A stretch of 64,000 nt of DNA from Halonatronum saccharophilum DSM 13868 (GCF_000517025.1 NZ_KI912094.1:656291-720290); one strand, 5' to 3'; shown: positions 20,059 to 28,573, counted from the stretch's first letter. Translations and numbers: made by a program. Notes: generated by a model not told the origin, from the letters alone.

Positions 20059-20181
20059 TTAATCCTTTTTTTTAAGAGCCTTTGGTGCCTTAGGCTGATA
20101 GCTAACCAGTAAACTAGCTGAATCAGAACTCTTTTTAGCTACCTTCTCTAAGAAGTTAGCAGCCACTTTTTTAATCTTCAT
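20059..20181 (-). CDS. agrD: AgrD-like autoinducer prepeptide with Ser ring residue
   Basis: A 40-residue peptide, not previously called because of its size. The amphipathic N-terminal part (MKIKKVAANFLEKVAKK) is followed by a core (SDSASLLVS) and the charged tail YQPKAPKALKKKD. The YQPK-x-P tail matches clostridial and Listeria AgrD, where cleavage occurs just before it and the preceding five residues form the ring. At the ring-closing position there is Ser (S-L-L-V-S), and no Cys is present anywhere, so a lactone rather than thiolactone would be expected. Starts 6 bp after agrB; its ribosome site (AGGGGG) is the end of agrB, so the two are coupled. Confidence 0.82.
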   Translation of the reverse strand: MKIKKVAANFLEKVAKKSSDSASLLVSYQPKAPKALKKKD

Positions 20182-20187
20182 AGATAA

Positions 20188-20805
20188 TTACCCCCTTATA
20201 TATTTTCTTCTATATAGTTTATAGGCAAGGGGAGTTAGGGTGAATAATTGCCATAATATACCTAGAAGTCCTGCTAAAACGACCCCCTGCAAACTATCTA
20301 ACAAAGTAAGAGAAAAATAAAAGCTAAGCAAACAAAATAGAACTAAAAAAGAAGATATTCTTAGTTTAGATCTTTTTAATTCATCCTCAATTAGATTCTC
20401 CTCTACTTGCGCAGGGACATAAAGATAAATGATTACAGAAGCTAATATAAAGACAAACCAAAATAATATGGATAACTCCCTTACTCCTAAAAATGCCATT
20501 AGATAGTCTGTCTTTAATCCAATAAGAATAAAGGTGATAACACTTGATAAGATACACCCCTTAAAGGTTAAAGCATGAACTCCACCAGAGAATACCCTTA
20601 AAATTGAGAAACTTACTGCTCCTACTAATGAAAATAATAGTACCCCAAATAAAGAAGAAAAAATAATAATTAAGCTATACGCAATTAAGGTAGAAAATAT
20701 AGCTAATAATCCAAAGACCATAATCTCCTTCTTCTCCTTAGAAAAATCATCAAAAAGATTATTAATTATCCTTACACTTATCTTTTCTAAGCTTAATTTT
20801 AACAT
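20188..20805 (-). CDS. agrB: AgrB-family peptide-processing membrane protease
   Basis: Membrane endopeptidase that cuts the AgrD C-tail and helps cyclise it. From ATG 20805 the protein has 205 residues, and the catalytic pair falls at His77 and Cys84 in RVFSGGVHALTFKGC, the same numbers as in S. aureus AgrB. About five hydrophobic segments. ATG 20805 is chosen for GGTGAT upstream; an earlier ATG at 20844 coincides with the -10 box of a consensus promoter and has no ribosome site. Followed by agrD. Confidence 0.93.
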   Translation of the reverse strand: MLKLSLEKISVRIINNLFDDFSKEKKEIMVFGLLAIFSTLIAYSLIIIFSSLFGVLLFSLVGAVSFSILRVFSGGVHALTFKGCILSSVITFILIGLKTDYLMAFLGVRELSILFWFVFILASVIIYLYVPAQVEENLIEDELKRSKLRISSFLVLFCLLSFYFSLTLLDSLQGVVLAGLLGILWQLFTLTPLAYKLYRRKYIRG

Positions 20806-20844
20806 AGATATCACCATTTTTATTTTTTTTACAATTATATTCAT

Positions 20845-20877
20845 ATTATAACAATTAATTCACTGAATGTCAATGAA
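20845..20877 (-). promoter_or_regulatory. Consensus promoter of agrBD with overlapping dyad
   Basis: TTGACA (20873-20868), 17-bp spacer, TATAAT (20850-20845): a perfect housekeeping promoter. An imperfect dyad TTCACTGAATGTCAATGAA (20859-20877) covers the -35 box and could be an operator. agrBD can thus be made independently of the kinase gene upstream. Confidence 0.82.
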
Positions 20878-20899
20878 TTTAATGTAAAAAAATATAATT

Positions 20900-21367
20900 C
20901 TAAGGCGATTTAACTGTCGAACTGTCAATTAACCTGTAGTTATAGCGATAGATTATTCCTCCAATAACTACCAAAAAAGCTTGGCTCAAATATGCAAGCA
21001 GATAAAAAAGAAAAGTATTCGATCTAATCTCATCAAATGTTAATTCTAATAATCCCGAGGCTAAATTAAAAGTAATAGTCTCAGAGATTCCCAAGATCAT
21101 AAAACCAATTATTGTAGCTAAAAAGGATAATAGCCAATTAATCCTTAGGATAAACTTAAAGACAAGAACCAAAATAGCAAGAACAAGTAAGAAATGTAGA
21201 CCATATAAATTAAAGACCTCCCTAGTTAACCATAAACCAAAGGTATATAATAAAGCTATCTTTAAATAATCACCAAACCTCCCCTTAACCCCTACTAATT
21301 GTAACCCTATAAAGGAAGTTATTAAAATCTCAGGTATTGTTATTAAAATATAAGAAATTATACTCAT
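20900..21367 (-). CDS. Multispanning membrane protein, candidate AgrC-type sensor module
   Basis: 155 residues from ATG 21367 (ribosome site AAAGGAG). About five hydrophobic segments (SIISYILITIPEILITSFIG, IALLYTFGLW, LLVLAILVLVFKFIL, WLLSFLATIIGFMILG, FYLLAYLSQAFLVVIGG), then a short basic tail. No enzymatic motif. Its start overlaps the kinase stop as ATGA, so the two are translationally coupled. AgrC receptors have a 5-7-helix sensor fused to the kinase; here a similar module is a separate protein next to a kinase with only two helices. Sensor role is inference; a processing or transport helper is possible. Confidence 0.6.
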   Translation of the reverse strand: MSIISYILITIPEILITSFIGLQLVGVKGRFGDYLKIALLYTFGLWLTREVFNLYGLHFLLVLAILVLVFKFILRINWLLSFLATIIGFMILGISETITFNLASGLLELTFDEIRSNTFLFYLLAYLSQAFLVVIGGIIYRYNYRLIDSSTVKSP

Positions 21368-22221
21368 ATTAATTTCTCCTTTTCTAATCTTTTTTTCCTT
21401 AAAAGACATCTAAATTCAGTCCCATAACCTTTCTTACTGACTATCTCTAGATGTCCACCTGTCTCTTCTACTAAATTCTTGATAATATATAGCCCATATC
21501 CCCGTTCCTCTCCCTTGGTAGAAAAACCTGGCTCGAAAATTGCATCTATAAACTTATTATCAATTGTTGGCCCGCTATTATAAACAGATAATAGATATAA
21601 CTGATCCTTATCTATACCCCTTACCTCTATTTTCTTCTCTCCACTAAAGTTACCTGTTGCTTCTATAGCATTATCAACTAAATTAGATAATAACCTAAAG
21701 ATCTTGTTTAAAGACAAATTAATCTTATGTATATTAGGATCTAATATATAATCAAAGTCTATAGCAGATTTTAAAGCACTATCTCTCTTAGGAAGGAGTA
21801 TAGAATCAAGAAGAGAATTATTAGAATATTCATTATTTTTATCTACAGATACTAAATCTTTACTTAGTGACTTAATATAATCTTTAACATCTTTAGTCTT
21901 ATTTAATTGTATCATCCCATAAATAGTCTGAAGATGATTTATAAAATCATGCTTCTGACTTCTTAAACTCTTAATCATCTTTAGATTCTCCTCATCTTTT
22001 ACCCTTTGCACCTTATAATCAATTTTTAACTTAATTATTCTTGAATAATCTTTAACCATTATAATCGCTAATATAGATAGCCCAATAGAAATAAAGAGAA
22101 TAATATTAATAATTACAGATGATAAATTATTCATTACACCCAATTTTTGCCAAGATGATAATATAATTAATAAAAAAGATTGTATCAATGCTATTAATAT
22201 AATATATTCTTCTTTAAACAA
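21364..22221 (-). CDS. GHKL sensor histidine kinase, AgrC-like, short membrane part
   Basis: Two hydrophobic segments at about residues 8-25 and 37-58, then a linker and the H-box SQKHDFINHLQTIYGMIQLN with the phospho-acceptor His. The ATP-binding domain has LSNLVDNAIEATG (N-box), SVYNSGPTI, FEPGFSTKGEERGYGL and IIKNLVEETGGHLEI (G-boxes). About 285 residues. This is the Spo0B/AgrC-type dimerisation helix. TTG 22221 is chosen 8 bases after AAGGAGG; TTG 22227 lies too close. No response regulator of LytTR type is found in the window. Upstream of the separate membrane protein and agrBD. Confidence 0.85.
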   Translation of the reverse strand: MFKEEYIILIALIQSFLLIILSSWQKLGVMNNLSSVIINIILFISIGLSILAIIMVKDYSRIIKLKIDYKVQRVKDEENLKMIKSLRSQKHDFINHLQTIYGMIQLNKTKDVKDYIKSLSKDLVSVDKNNEYSNNSLLDSILLPKRDSALKSAIDFDYILDPNIHKINLSLNKIFRLLSNLVDNAIEATGNFSGEKKIEVRGIDKDQLYLLSVYNSGPTIDNKFIDAIFEPGFSTKGEERGYGLYIIKNLVEETGGHLEIVSKKGYGTEFRCLLRKKRLEKEKLI

Positions 22222-22377
22222 CTCCAATTCCTCCTTTGTACTTTTATATTATTTACTAAATAATTCAACATATATTTATTATTTTCCTTCATTATTCACT
22301 AGATTGATCTTCCCCCCATAAATTACCCTTATTATCTATTTCAACATTTTATGACAAAAACCTGCGCATAAATCAAT

Positions 22378-22413
22378 AATAAAACAGCAATTTTGCAAAA
22401 TTGCTGTTTTATT
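22378..22413 (-). terminator. Terminator at the end of dnaB
   Basis: Perfect 36-bp palindrome AATAAAACAGCAATTTTG and complement, overlapping the dnaB stop codon. It ends the rplI-lonC-dnaB transcript before the agr locus. The 22228-22377 stretch holds no gene. Confidence 0.82.
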
Positions 22414-23743
22414 CTTCGTTTCGTTTAGCTAGATCAACAAAACGAGTATATTCTTTTTGAAAAGCAAGCTCCACAGTGCCAACAGGACCATTACGCTGCT
22501 TACCTATTATAATTTCTGTAATTCCAGCTCTTTCAGAATCTGGATTATAATAATCATCACGATAAATAAAAGCTACAACATCAGCATCCTGTTCAATAGA
22601 TCCACTTGAACGAAGGTCACTAAGTTGAGGTCTTTTATCATTTCTCTGCTCTACAGCCCTACTTAACTGAGATAAAGAAACAACAGGAACATCAAGTTCT
22701 CTAGCTAACCCCTTTAAAGAACGAGAGATATCAGAGACCTCTTGTTGACGACTTTCACTACCACCACTACCTTGCATCAACTGCAAATAATCTATCAATA
22801 TTAAATCAAGCCCATGCTCAGCCTGAATCCTTCGAGCTTTGGCCCTCATCTCCATTACAGAAATTCCAGCTGTATCATCGATAAAGATTTTAGATTCACC
22901 TAAACGACCAGCAGCTTGAGATATTCTCCTCCAGTCATTCTCATTTAAAAAGCCCGTCCTTAAGCGATGACTATCAACTTGAGCCTCTGAGCATAACATT
23001 CTTTGAACTAGTTGAGCCTTAGACATCTCCAGAGAGAATATTGCTACTGAAGCATTCTCCTTTACTGCTGCATGCTGAGCAATATTTAAAGCTAAAGCTG
23101 TCTTTCCCATACTTGGACGAGCAGCTAATATAACTAAATCAGACCGCTGAAATCCAGAAGTCATCTTATCTAAATCTCTAAATCCAGTTGGAATCCCTGT
23201 TACATCACCTTTGTGATTATATAACTTTTCTAAATTATCAAAAGTTTCCATCAGTATATCTTTAATCCCATCAAAACTTTGTACTCTTCTTCTTTGAGTT
23301 ACATTAAAAACTAACTGTTCTGCATTATCTAATATATGAGCTACCTCATTTTCTCCCTCATAAGCCAATTGTGACATCTGATGAGAAATCTTAATTAACC
23401 TTCTTAGGATAGACTTCTCCTCAACAATCTTAGCATAATACTCTACATTGGCAGCTGTAGGTACACTATTAACCAAAGAAGTAATATAAGAAGCACCACC
23501 AACACTTTCTAACTCTTCTTTTTCTCTTAATTCTTCAGTTATAGTTACCAAGTCTACAGGTTCTCCCTTATCAAATAAACGATTAATAGCATTAAATATA
23601 ATAGAATGGGCTTGACGATAGAAGTCATCTGACTTTAGTATTTCTATAACTTTAGCAATTGCATCTCGATCTAAGAGCATAGAACCTAATGTAGATTTTT
23701 CCGCATCCAAACTATTGGGAGGAACCCTGTCTAACTCTTCCAT
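22409..23743 (-). CDS. dnaB: Replicative DNA helicase
   Basis: Hexameric fork helicase (DnaC in B. subtilis naming). N-terminal DnaB domain: RVPPNSLDAEKSTLGSMLLD and SYITSLVNSVPTAANVEYYA (parts). RecA-like domain: GIPTGFRDLDKMTSG, Walker A AARPSMGKTALALNIA, SLEMSKAQLVQRMLC, Walker B LILIDYLQLM, and SDLRSSGSIEQDADVV. 444 residues. Starts 13 bp after the lonC stop. No dnaI/dnaC-type loader gene is adjacent; a DciA-like protein near recF may do that job. Confidence 0.97.
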   Translation of the reverse strand: MEELDRVPPNSLDAEKSTLGSMLLDRDAIAKVIEILKSDDFYRQAHSIIFNAINRLFDKGEPVDLVTITEELREKEELESVGGASYITSLVNSVPTAANVEYYAKIVEEKSILRRLIKISHQMSQLAYEGENEVAHILDNAEQLVFNVTQRRRVQSFDGIKDILMETFDNLEKLYNHKGDVTGIPTGFRDLDKMTSGFQRSDLVILAARPSMGKTALALNIAQHAAVKENASVAIFSLEMSKAQLVQRMLCSEAQVDSHRLRTGFLNENDWRRISQAAGRLGESKIFIDDTAGISVMEMRAKARRIQAEHGLDLILIDYLQLMQGSGGSESRQQEVSDISRSLKGLARELDVPVVSLSQLSRAVEQRNDKRPQLSDLRSSGSIEQDADVVAFIYRDDYYNPDSERAGITEIIIGKQRNGPVGTVELAFQKEYTRFVDLAKRNEE

Positions 23744-23756
23744 CTTCTAACCTCCT

Positions 23757-25625
23757 TCATCCAGCTAAAACCATCTCCAATACTTCTTCAATACTTTTAA
23801 CTGGTATAACATCAATCTTTATATCATCAAAGTCTAATTTATTATCGGCAGGGATAAATACCTCTTTAACCCCCGCTTGCTGTGCACCATATATCTTCTC
23901 AATTACACCACCAACAGGCTTGATTTTACCATGTAGTGAAATTTCACCTGTTATAGCTATATCCTGACGAACTTCAATCTCCTCTAAAGCACTAATAATA
24001 GCCACTAAAATAGCCACACCTGCTGAAGGACCATCAACTTTAGCTCCTCCAACAATATTAACATGAATATCATAATCTTTTATATTCTTTCCAGTTACTT
24101 TTCTAATAACTGAAGCAGCAGTTACCACAGAATCTTGAGCCATACTACCGGCAGTCTTATTAAAGTTTAAGCTCCCTTTACCTTTCTCACTAGCTGAGAA
24201 AGAGATTGCCTCAACCTCTAAAATCGATCCTAAAAATCCGCTAACTCCCAAACCAAGTACCCTTCCAACTTGACTTTCATTATTAGCTTCTTTTTTATTA
24301 ATAGGCACCAATCTACTCAATTTAACTGCTTCTAAAACATGTTTTATTCTAATTATATTACCTTTATTATAAAGGGCCAAATTGTAAGCATCAATTAATA
24401 TATTGATAGCTTCTCTTCCTTGTATAGTATAAGAAGAGATTAATTCTCCTACCCCTTCTTCTACCTTGATTGACAATTTAGATGAAGCTTGTTCCACTAT
24501 ACCTGCAATCTCCTCTTTAGTCAGTGGTTCAAAAAAGATGCTTGTACACCTAGATCTTAGAGCAGGATTTAATTCCTGTGGACTTCTAGTTGTAGCTCCA
24601 ACCAAAATAAAGTCAGCTGGTGCTCCATCCTTAAATAGCTTTTTAATATATTGAGGAACATTCTCATTATCAGGGTCGTAATAAGAAGAATCAAAATGGA
24701 CTCTCTTATCTTCTAATACCTTTAATAATTTATTCTGTAAAATTGGATCTAATTCACCAATCTCATCTATAAATAATATCCCTCCATGAGCCTTAGTTAC
24801 TAATCCTAACTTAGGTTCTGGTATCCCATCTTGGGCCAACTTACCTTTTGCCCCTTGATAAATCGGATCATGAACTGAACCTAATAAAGGATTGGTCACC
24901 TCTCTTGGATCCCAGCGCAAAGTAGTTGCATCCACCTCAATAAATTGGCCCTTTTCTCCAAAGGGTGTATTATCCATCCCTTTTACCATCTCTAAAGCCA
25001 ACCTAGCAGCAGTGGTCTTACCTACTCCTGGTGGTCCATGAATAATAATATGCTGAGGATATGGTGAAGCCAATTTTGTTAATAAAGCCTTAGTACCTCT
25101 TTCTTGTCCAATAATCTCCTCTAAACTTTTAGGTCTTAGTAGATTATTAGCTGAAATATTAAGACCATTCTCTTCTAAGCACTCTAGTTCAATATATTTT
25201 TTTAACATCTGGGGTGTATCAACAGTATTATCCTTATCTTCTTGACGAACTATCTCTTCTTTTATCTCTTTAATATACTCTTGGTGCTTTAACTCTAACT
25301 TCTCATTTATCTTATTCTCTATCTCTTCTTTAATAGACTTCTTAGCCAATTTATCAGTTAAAGTTTCTTCAAGATCATCTAGAAGAGATATCTTAGCTTC
25401 AACTTCTTTAGGAACATCATCAACTATAGGAAGATCAAAAATCAATTTTTGTAGTGCAATCAATTTATCATCTATTAATTCCGACTCTAGAATATCTAAA
25501 ATATCAAGTTTGCCTGCTTTCAACAATAGCTTATCTATTCCATATAATTCAGATAAAAGATCAAAAAGAGCAGTAATCTTATTCTCTAACTGCTCCTTTT
25601 GGTTCTTTACTTTTTTATCTGTCAT
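23757..25625 (-). CDS. lonC: LonC-type ATP-dependent protease
   Basis: Lon-family protease of spore formers. A 150-residue Glu/Lys-rich coiled N-terminal part precedes the AAA module (RPKSLEEIIGQERG, Walker A IIIHGPPGVGKTTAARL, Walker B GGILFIDEIGEL, GATTRSPQELNPALRSRC). The C-terminal Lon domain has the dyad Ser534 (VDGPSAGVAIL) and Lys577 (VIEKIYGAQQAG), 43 residues apart as in Lon. 622 residues. No Lon N-domain of the LonA type. Placed between rplI and dnaB; in B. subtilis-like genomes it belongs to forespore-linked proteases, and regulation here is not visible. Confidence 0.92.
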   Translation of the reverse strand: MTDKKVKNQKEQLENKITALFDLLSELYGIDKLLLKAGKLDILDILESELIDDKLIALQKLIFDLPIVDDVPKEVEAKISLLDDLEETLTDKLAKKSIKEEIENKINEKLELKHQEYIKEIKEEIVRQEDKDNTVDTPQMLKKYIELECLEENGLNISANNLLRPKSLEEIIGQERGTKALLTKLASPYPQHIIIHGPPGVGKTTAARLALEMVKGMDNTPFGEKGQFIEVDATTLRWDPREVTNPLLGSVHDPIYQGAKGKLAQDGIPEPKLGLVTKAHGGILFIDEIGELDPILQNKLLKVLEDKRVHFDSSYYDPDNENVPQYIKKLFKDGAPADFILVGATTRSPQELNPALRSRCTSIFFEPLTKEEIAGIVEQASSKLSIKVEEGVGELISSYTIQGREAINILIDAYNLALYNKGNIIRIKHVLEAVKLSRLVPINKKEANNESQVGRVLGLGVSGFLGSILEVEAISFSASEKGKGSLNFNKTAGSMAQDSVVTAASVIRKVTGKNIKDYDIHVNIVGGAKVDGPSAGVAILVAIISALEEIEVRQDIAITGEISLHGKIKPVGGVIEKIYGAQQAGVKEVFIPADNKLDFDDIKIDVIPVKSIEEVLEMVLAG

Positions 25626-25637
25626 TTGATCCCCTTT

Positions 25638-26084
25638 CTAAGCTTGGACAACCTTTACCCTAATCTCTACAGTTACATCCTTATGTAACTTGATACTTAC
25701 TTTTTTAGTTCCAAGACTTCTAATGTGAGAACTTAAATCTATCTTTCGCTTGTCAATTTTCTCTCCAGTAACCTCTTTAATCTTATTAGCTATATCTTTA
25801 GAGGTAACTGAACCAAATAAACGACCATTATCTCCAGCTTTAACCTTTATCTCAAAGATTTCACCTTCAAGCTCTTTAGCTTTGGCTTTAGCTTCTTCTA
25901 ATTCTCTTCTTCTTTTACGCTTTTTTGCTTTTTTCTTCTCTTTTAATGTATTCACATTACCTTCATTAGCCTTTTTTGCTAAACCTCTTGGGATTAAAAA
26001 ATTTCTAGCATGACCATCTGAAGCTTCAACTACTTCTCCTTTTTTTCCTAACCCTTTAACATTCTTCTGCAATATTACTTTCAT
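25638..26084 (-). CDS. rplI: 50S ribosomal protein L9
   Basis: Elongated ribosomal protein binding 23S rRNA. N-domain: MKVILQKNVKGLGKKGEVVEV-like start followed by GHARNFLIPRGLAKKA; a lysine/arginine-rich connecting helix (KEKKKAKKRKRRRELEEAK); C-domain with GRLFGSVTSKDIANKI and the typical end. 148 residues. Stop lies 12 bp before lonC start, so they share an operon with dnaB, an arrangement common in Firmicutes. Confidence 0.97.
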   Translation of the reverse strand: MKVILQKNVKGLGKKGEVVEASDGHARNFLIPRGLAKKANEGNVNTLKEKKKAKKRKRRRELEEAKAKAKELEGEIFEIKVKAGDNGRLFGSVTSKDIANKIKEVTGEKIDKRKIDLSSHIRSLGTKKVSIKLHKDVTVEIRVKVVQA

Positions 26085-26155
26085 AATATCCCCCCATTGT
26101 CTCTTATTATATAATAGCTATTTTATCATTACAATAATGTATTGATACCATAGCT

Positions 26156-27064
26156 TTAACTTTTTTCTAATGAACGAAAATCAATCCAAATATCTAAAAG
26201 CCCTATTACTAATATCAAATGATTAACAAACGGGATAAGTAAAATTAAGATCAGAAAAAACAATATAATAGCTTTCTTGAGCTTAAATCTAAGCAAATAA
26301 TAATAAGTAACTCCTATCCCTTGAGCTAAGACCAAGAAATTACTTATAATAAATATATTTTTACCAATATCGGTACCTATAAGTAAAACCGATAATATAT
26401 ATATATATCCTAACCATTTAGGAAATCTTAACCTTCTAAAAGAAAAATCAAGAGAATAATCATAGTTAAGTCTTTTTAAAACAACTATACTAAAGTAATA
26501 ATTAACAGCTGAAACCACCATTCCCAGACAAAAGATTATAGATATAAAAGCCACTCTAATAATATATTGCATTAATTCTACTGTTTGACCAGCTGCCTCT
26601 ATTTGGTCTTCAGAAATCCCTATACTCCTATAAATCTCTAAAGAATCTCTAAAAACCTCATCTAATAAAGCAAGTATATCAACATTTAATATATAGATAT
26701 TAATAAAAACCAATAATAAGATAGCCAGTGTAACAGCAGTTGCCCCTATTAGAAATACAATCTTAGACGAAAAACCTTCTTCTAAAGCAGAGCCCATACT
26801 TACTCCAATTAACCCTATAGTTATGATAGAAAAAAGAGCAAAGCTTGGATCAATTAGTGATCCCAAAATCATTCCTACTACCAAACTAGATAGAATGCTT
26901 ATTTTACTTCCCCATCTGACACTTAAAATAATTATAGGGACTGGTGAGACTAATAAAGCAAAACCACCGAATAATGGAATGAAAAATGAGAATACAACCA
27001 ATAAAACTGTAATTCCAGATAATAAAGCCCCTTCAACAATTCCCTTAACCTCTAAAGAATCCAC
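26156..27064 (-). CDS. YybS-like (DUF2232) membrane protein
   Basis: 302 residues with about eight hydrophobic segments, beginning VKGIVEGALLSGITVLLVV, and the DUF2232 pattern (ISVRWGSKISILSSLVVGM-like segment, GLIGVSMGSALEEGFS). Located next to rplI, as yybS is in Bacillus. Function is unproved; the family has been related to energy-coupling or cell-surface roles only by similarity. GTG start supported by GAGGAG 7 bases upstream. It follows the MazG-like gene by 3 bp. Confidence 0.8.
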   Translation of the reverse strand: MDSLEVKGIVEGALLSGITVLLVVFSFFIPLFGGFALLVSPVPIIILSVRWGSKISILSSLVVGMILGSLIDPSFALFSIITIGLIGVSMGSALEEGFSSKIVFLIGATAVTLAILLLVFINIYILNVDILALLDEVFRDSLEIYRSIGISEDQIEAAGQTVELMQYIIRVAFISIIFCLGMVVSAVNYYFSIVVLKRLNYDYSLDFSFRRLRFPKWLGYIYILSVLLIGTDIGKNIFIISNFLVLAQGIGVTYYYLLRFKLKKAIILFFLILILLIPFVNHLILVIGLLDIWIDFRSLEKS

Positions 27065-27067
27065 CGA

Positions 27068-27385
27068 TTATCTCCTCTCCTTTAGATGCTCTGAAAATTC
27101 ACTTAAATCTCCATACCATACTTCAATTTGATGTTTATTATTAATATTGTTTTCTATCTGTTTCTCTAATCTTCTATCAACTTGATCAAAAGAGTACCCT
27201 AGCCTCTTTGCTAATAAATATGTAGACATAATAATATTAGTTAAGATCTCTAAGATCTTAATTTCATTCTGTTTTATCATAACTTTAAATAATAAGGATA
27301 TATTACTTAATAGCTCGGTCTTTAACCATTCGATTATCTTTAAGTTCTTGGTGATAGAACCTTCTACAGAGTTAAACTTTTTCAT
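27068..27385 (-). CDS. MazG-like family protein
   Basis: 105 residues, helical. SVEGSITKNLKIIEWLKTEL, then LTNIIMSTYLLAKRLGYSFDQVD and the C-terminal HQIEVWYGDLSEFSEHLKERR match the small MazG-like proteins found beside rpsR/rplI in Clostridia and Halanaerobia. The family belongs to the all-alpha NTP-pyrophosphatase fold, but metal-binding acidic residues of true MazG are not evident, so catalysis is uncertain. ATG follows GGAGG. Next gene starts 3 bp after its stop. Confidence 0.78.
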   Translation of the reverse strand: MKKFNSVEGSITKNLKIIEWLKTELLSNISLLFKVMIKQNEIKILEILTNIIMSTYLLAKRLGYSFDQVDRRLEKQIENNINNKHQIEVWYGDLSEFSEHLKERR

Positions 27386-27487
27386 AGAGAACCTCCTAGC
27401 TAAAATATATCTATAATCTAATTCTTCATCAGGATACTTTTTCCTGCAAATTTAAAGATAAAAGGAGGCATTATCTGCCTCCTTCCC

Positions 27488-27706
27488 TTAGTCAATTTTA
27501 AAAGGTAATAAAGCAATATTTCTAGCTCTCTTTATTGCTTTAGTTAGTTCTCTTTGGTGTTTTGCACAATTACCAGAAATTCTTCTTGGTAATATCTTTC
27601 CACGATCAGTTATATACTTTCTTAGGCTATTAACCTTCTTGTAATCAATGTTATCTATTTTATTAGAACAGAAATCACAAGATTTCCTTCTTCCGCGTGC
27701 CGCCAT
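27488..27706 (-). CDS. rpsR: 30S ribosomal protein S18
   Basis: 72 residues. Seen: [20 protein letters not shown] and the family signature [20 protein letters not shown] followed by [21 protein letters not shown]. Cys10, Cys13 and the Cys/His pair near 47-50 (CAKH) are of the zinc-binding type. Third gene of rpsF-ssb-rpsR, the classical arrangement in which S18 and S6 pair on the ribosome. Confidence 0.97.
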   Translation of the reverse strand: MAARGRRKSCDFCSNKIDNIDYKKVNSLRKYITDRGKILPRRISGNCAKHQRELTKAIKRARNIALLPFKID

Positions 27707-27729
27707 TTAATTTCCCCCCTTTATACATT

Positions 27730-28143
27730 TTAGAAAGGGACTTCTATATCCTCTTCAATATATTGTCCTTGTTGATTATTCTTTTGATTATTACTTCTAT
27801 TACTATTGCGATTATTATTGTCACTAGGCCAATCTAAGAATTTAACATTATTAGCTACAACTTCTGAGATTGTCCTACGTTGTCCCTCTTTTGTTTCATA
27901 AGAACGAATCTGTAATCTTCCATCAACAGCAACCAATCTTCCTTTACCTAGGTGGTTTGCACAAGTCTCTGCTTGTTTTCCCCAAACAACAATTCTTATA
28001 AAATCAACATCTCTTTCTCCCTGTTGATTAGTATAGTCTCGTTCTACAGCTACAGCAAAATTACCAACAGCTTTTCCACTTGCAGTATAACGTAACTCTG
28101 GATCTTGAGCTAAGCGACCAATCAATACAATCTTATTAAGCAC
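27730..28143 (-). CDS. ssb: Single-stranded DNA-binding protein
   Basis: OB-fold SSB: LNKIVLIGRLAQDPELRYT, GKAVGNFAVAVER, VDFIRIVVWGKQAETCANHL, GRLVAVDGRLQIRSYET; a short Asn/Gln-rich linker; and the acidic tip EDIEVPF that recruits replication partners. 137 residues. Start is GTG (28143), with AAGGTGG upstream. Middle gene of the rpsF operon. Confidence 0.97.
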   Translation of the reverse strand: MLNKIVLIGRLAQDPELRYTASGKAVGNFAVAVERDYTNQQGERDVDFIRIVVWGKQAETCANHLGKGRLVAVDGRLQIRSYETKEGQRRTISEVVANNVKFLDWPSDNNNRNSNRSNNQKNNQQGQYIEEDIEVPF

Positions 28144-28166
28144 AAGAAGACACCACCTTGATTTTA

Positions 28167-28451
28167 TTATTCATCCTTTAGAATTAAATATCTGATTACA
28201 TTGTCATCAATCTTATAAACCCTCTCTAGTTCCGCTACAGTATCAGCATCACCTTTGAAGTTTACTAATGTATAATAACCTACAGTTTGTTTGTCGATTT
28301 CATAGGCCAACTCTTTCTTGCCCCAATTATCTACATTAACTACTTCTCCGTTATTATCAGCAATAAGGCTTGTCATCTTTTCAACTACACCTTCTATTGC
28401 CTCTTCAGTTAAATTAGCATCAATAATGAACATAGTTTCATAATTTCTCAT
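28167..28451 (-). CDS. rpsF: 30S ribosomal protein S6
   Basis: 94 residues from ATG 28451: RNYETMFIIDANLTEEAIEG, NWGKKELAYEIDKQTVGYYTL (in part), and the C-terminal VIRYLILKDE. The longer frame starts at GTG 28460, which falls in the ribosome site GGGGAGG, so ATG is preferred. First gene of rpsF-ssb-rpsR. Confidence 0.96.
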   Translation of the reverse strand: MRNYETMFIIDANLTEEAIEGVVEKMTSLIADNNGEVVNVDNWGKKELAYEIDKQTVGYYTLVNFKGDADTVAELERVYKIDDNVIRYLILKDE

Positions 28452-28512
28452 ATCTTTCACCTCCCCATTTGGTCAATGGCCCTCACTAAGAGAGCATGGA
28501 ATAACATAATAA

Positions 28513-28541
28513 ATTATAACACCCTCTTACTTAGATTTCAA
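28513..28541 (-). promoter_or_regulatory. Promoter of rpsF-ssb-rpsR
   Basis: TTGAAA (28541-28536), 17-bp spacer, TATAAT (28518-28513). The following leader has GCTCTC-TTAGT-GAGGGC and CATTGACCAAATG hairpins, where S6:S18 autoregulatory structures are known in other bacteria; the conserved motif is not clear enough here to call. Confidence 0.72.
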
Positions 28542-28573
28542 CCTTTTTATTGAGTTCTTTAGCCAATAGCTAA

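Noticed and set aside
20806..20844. Longer agrB starting at 20844
   Set aside because: That ATG overlaps the -10 box of the agrB promoter and has no ribosome site; ATG 20805 restores His77/Cys84 numbering.
28461..28512. S6:S18 leader RNA motif upstream of rpsF
   Set aside because: Hairpins are present, but the conserved CCG-containing core could not be identified by eye, so no separate feature is called.
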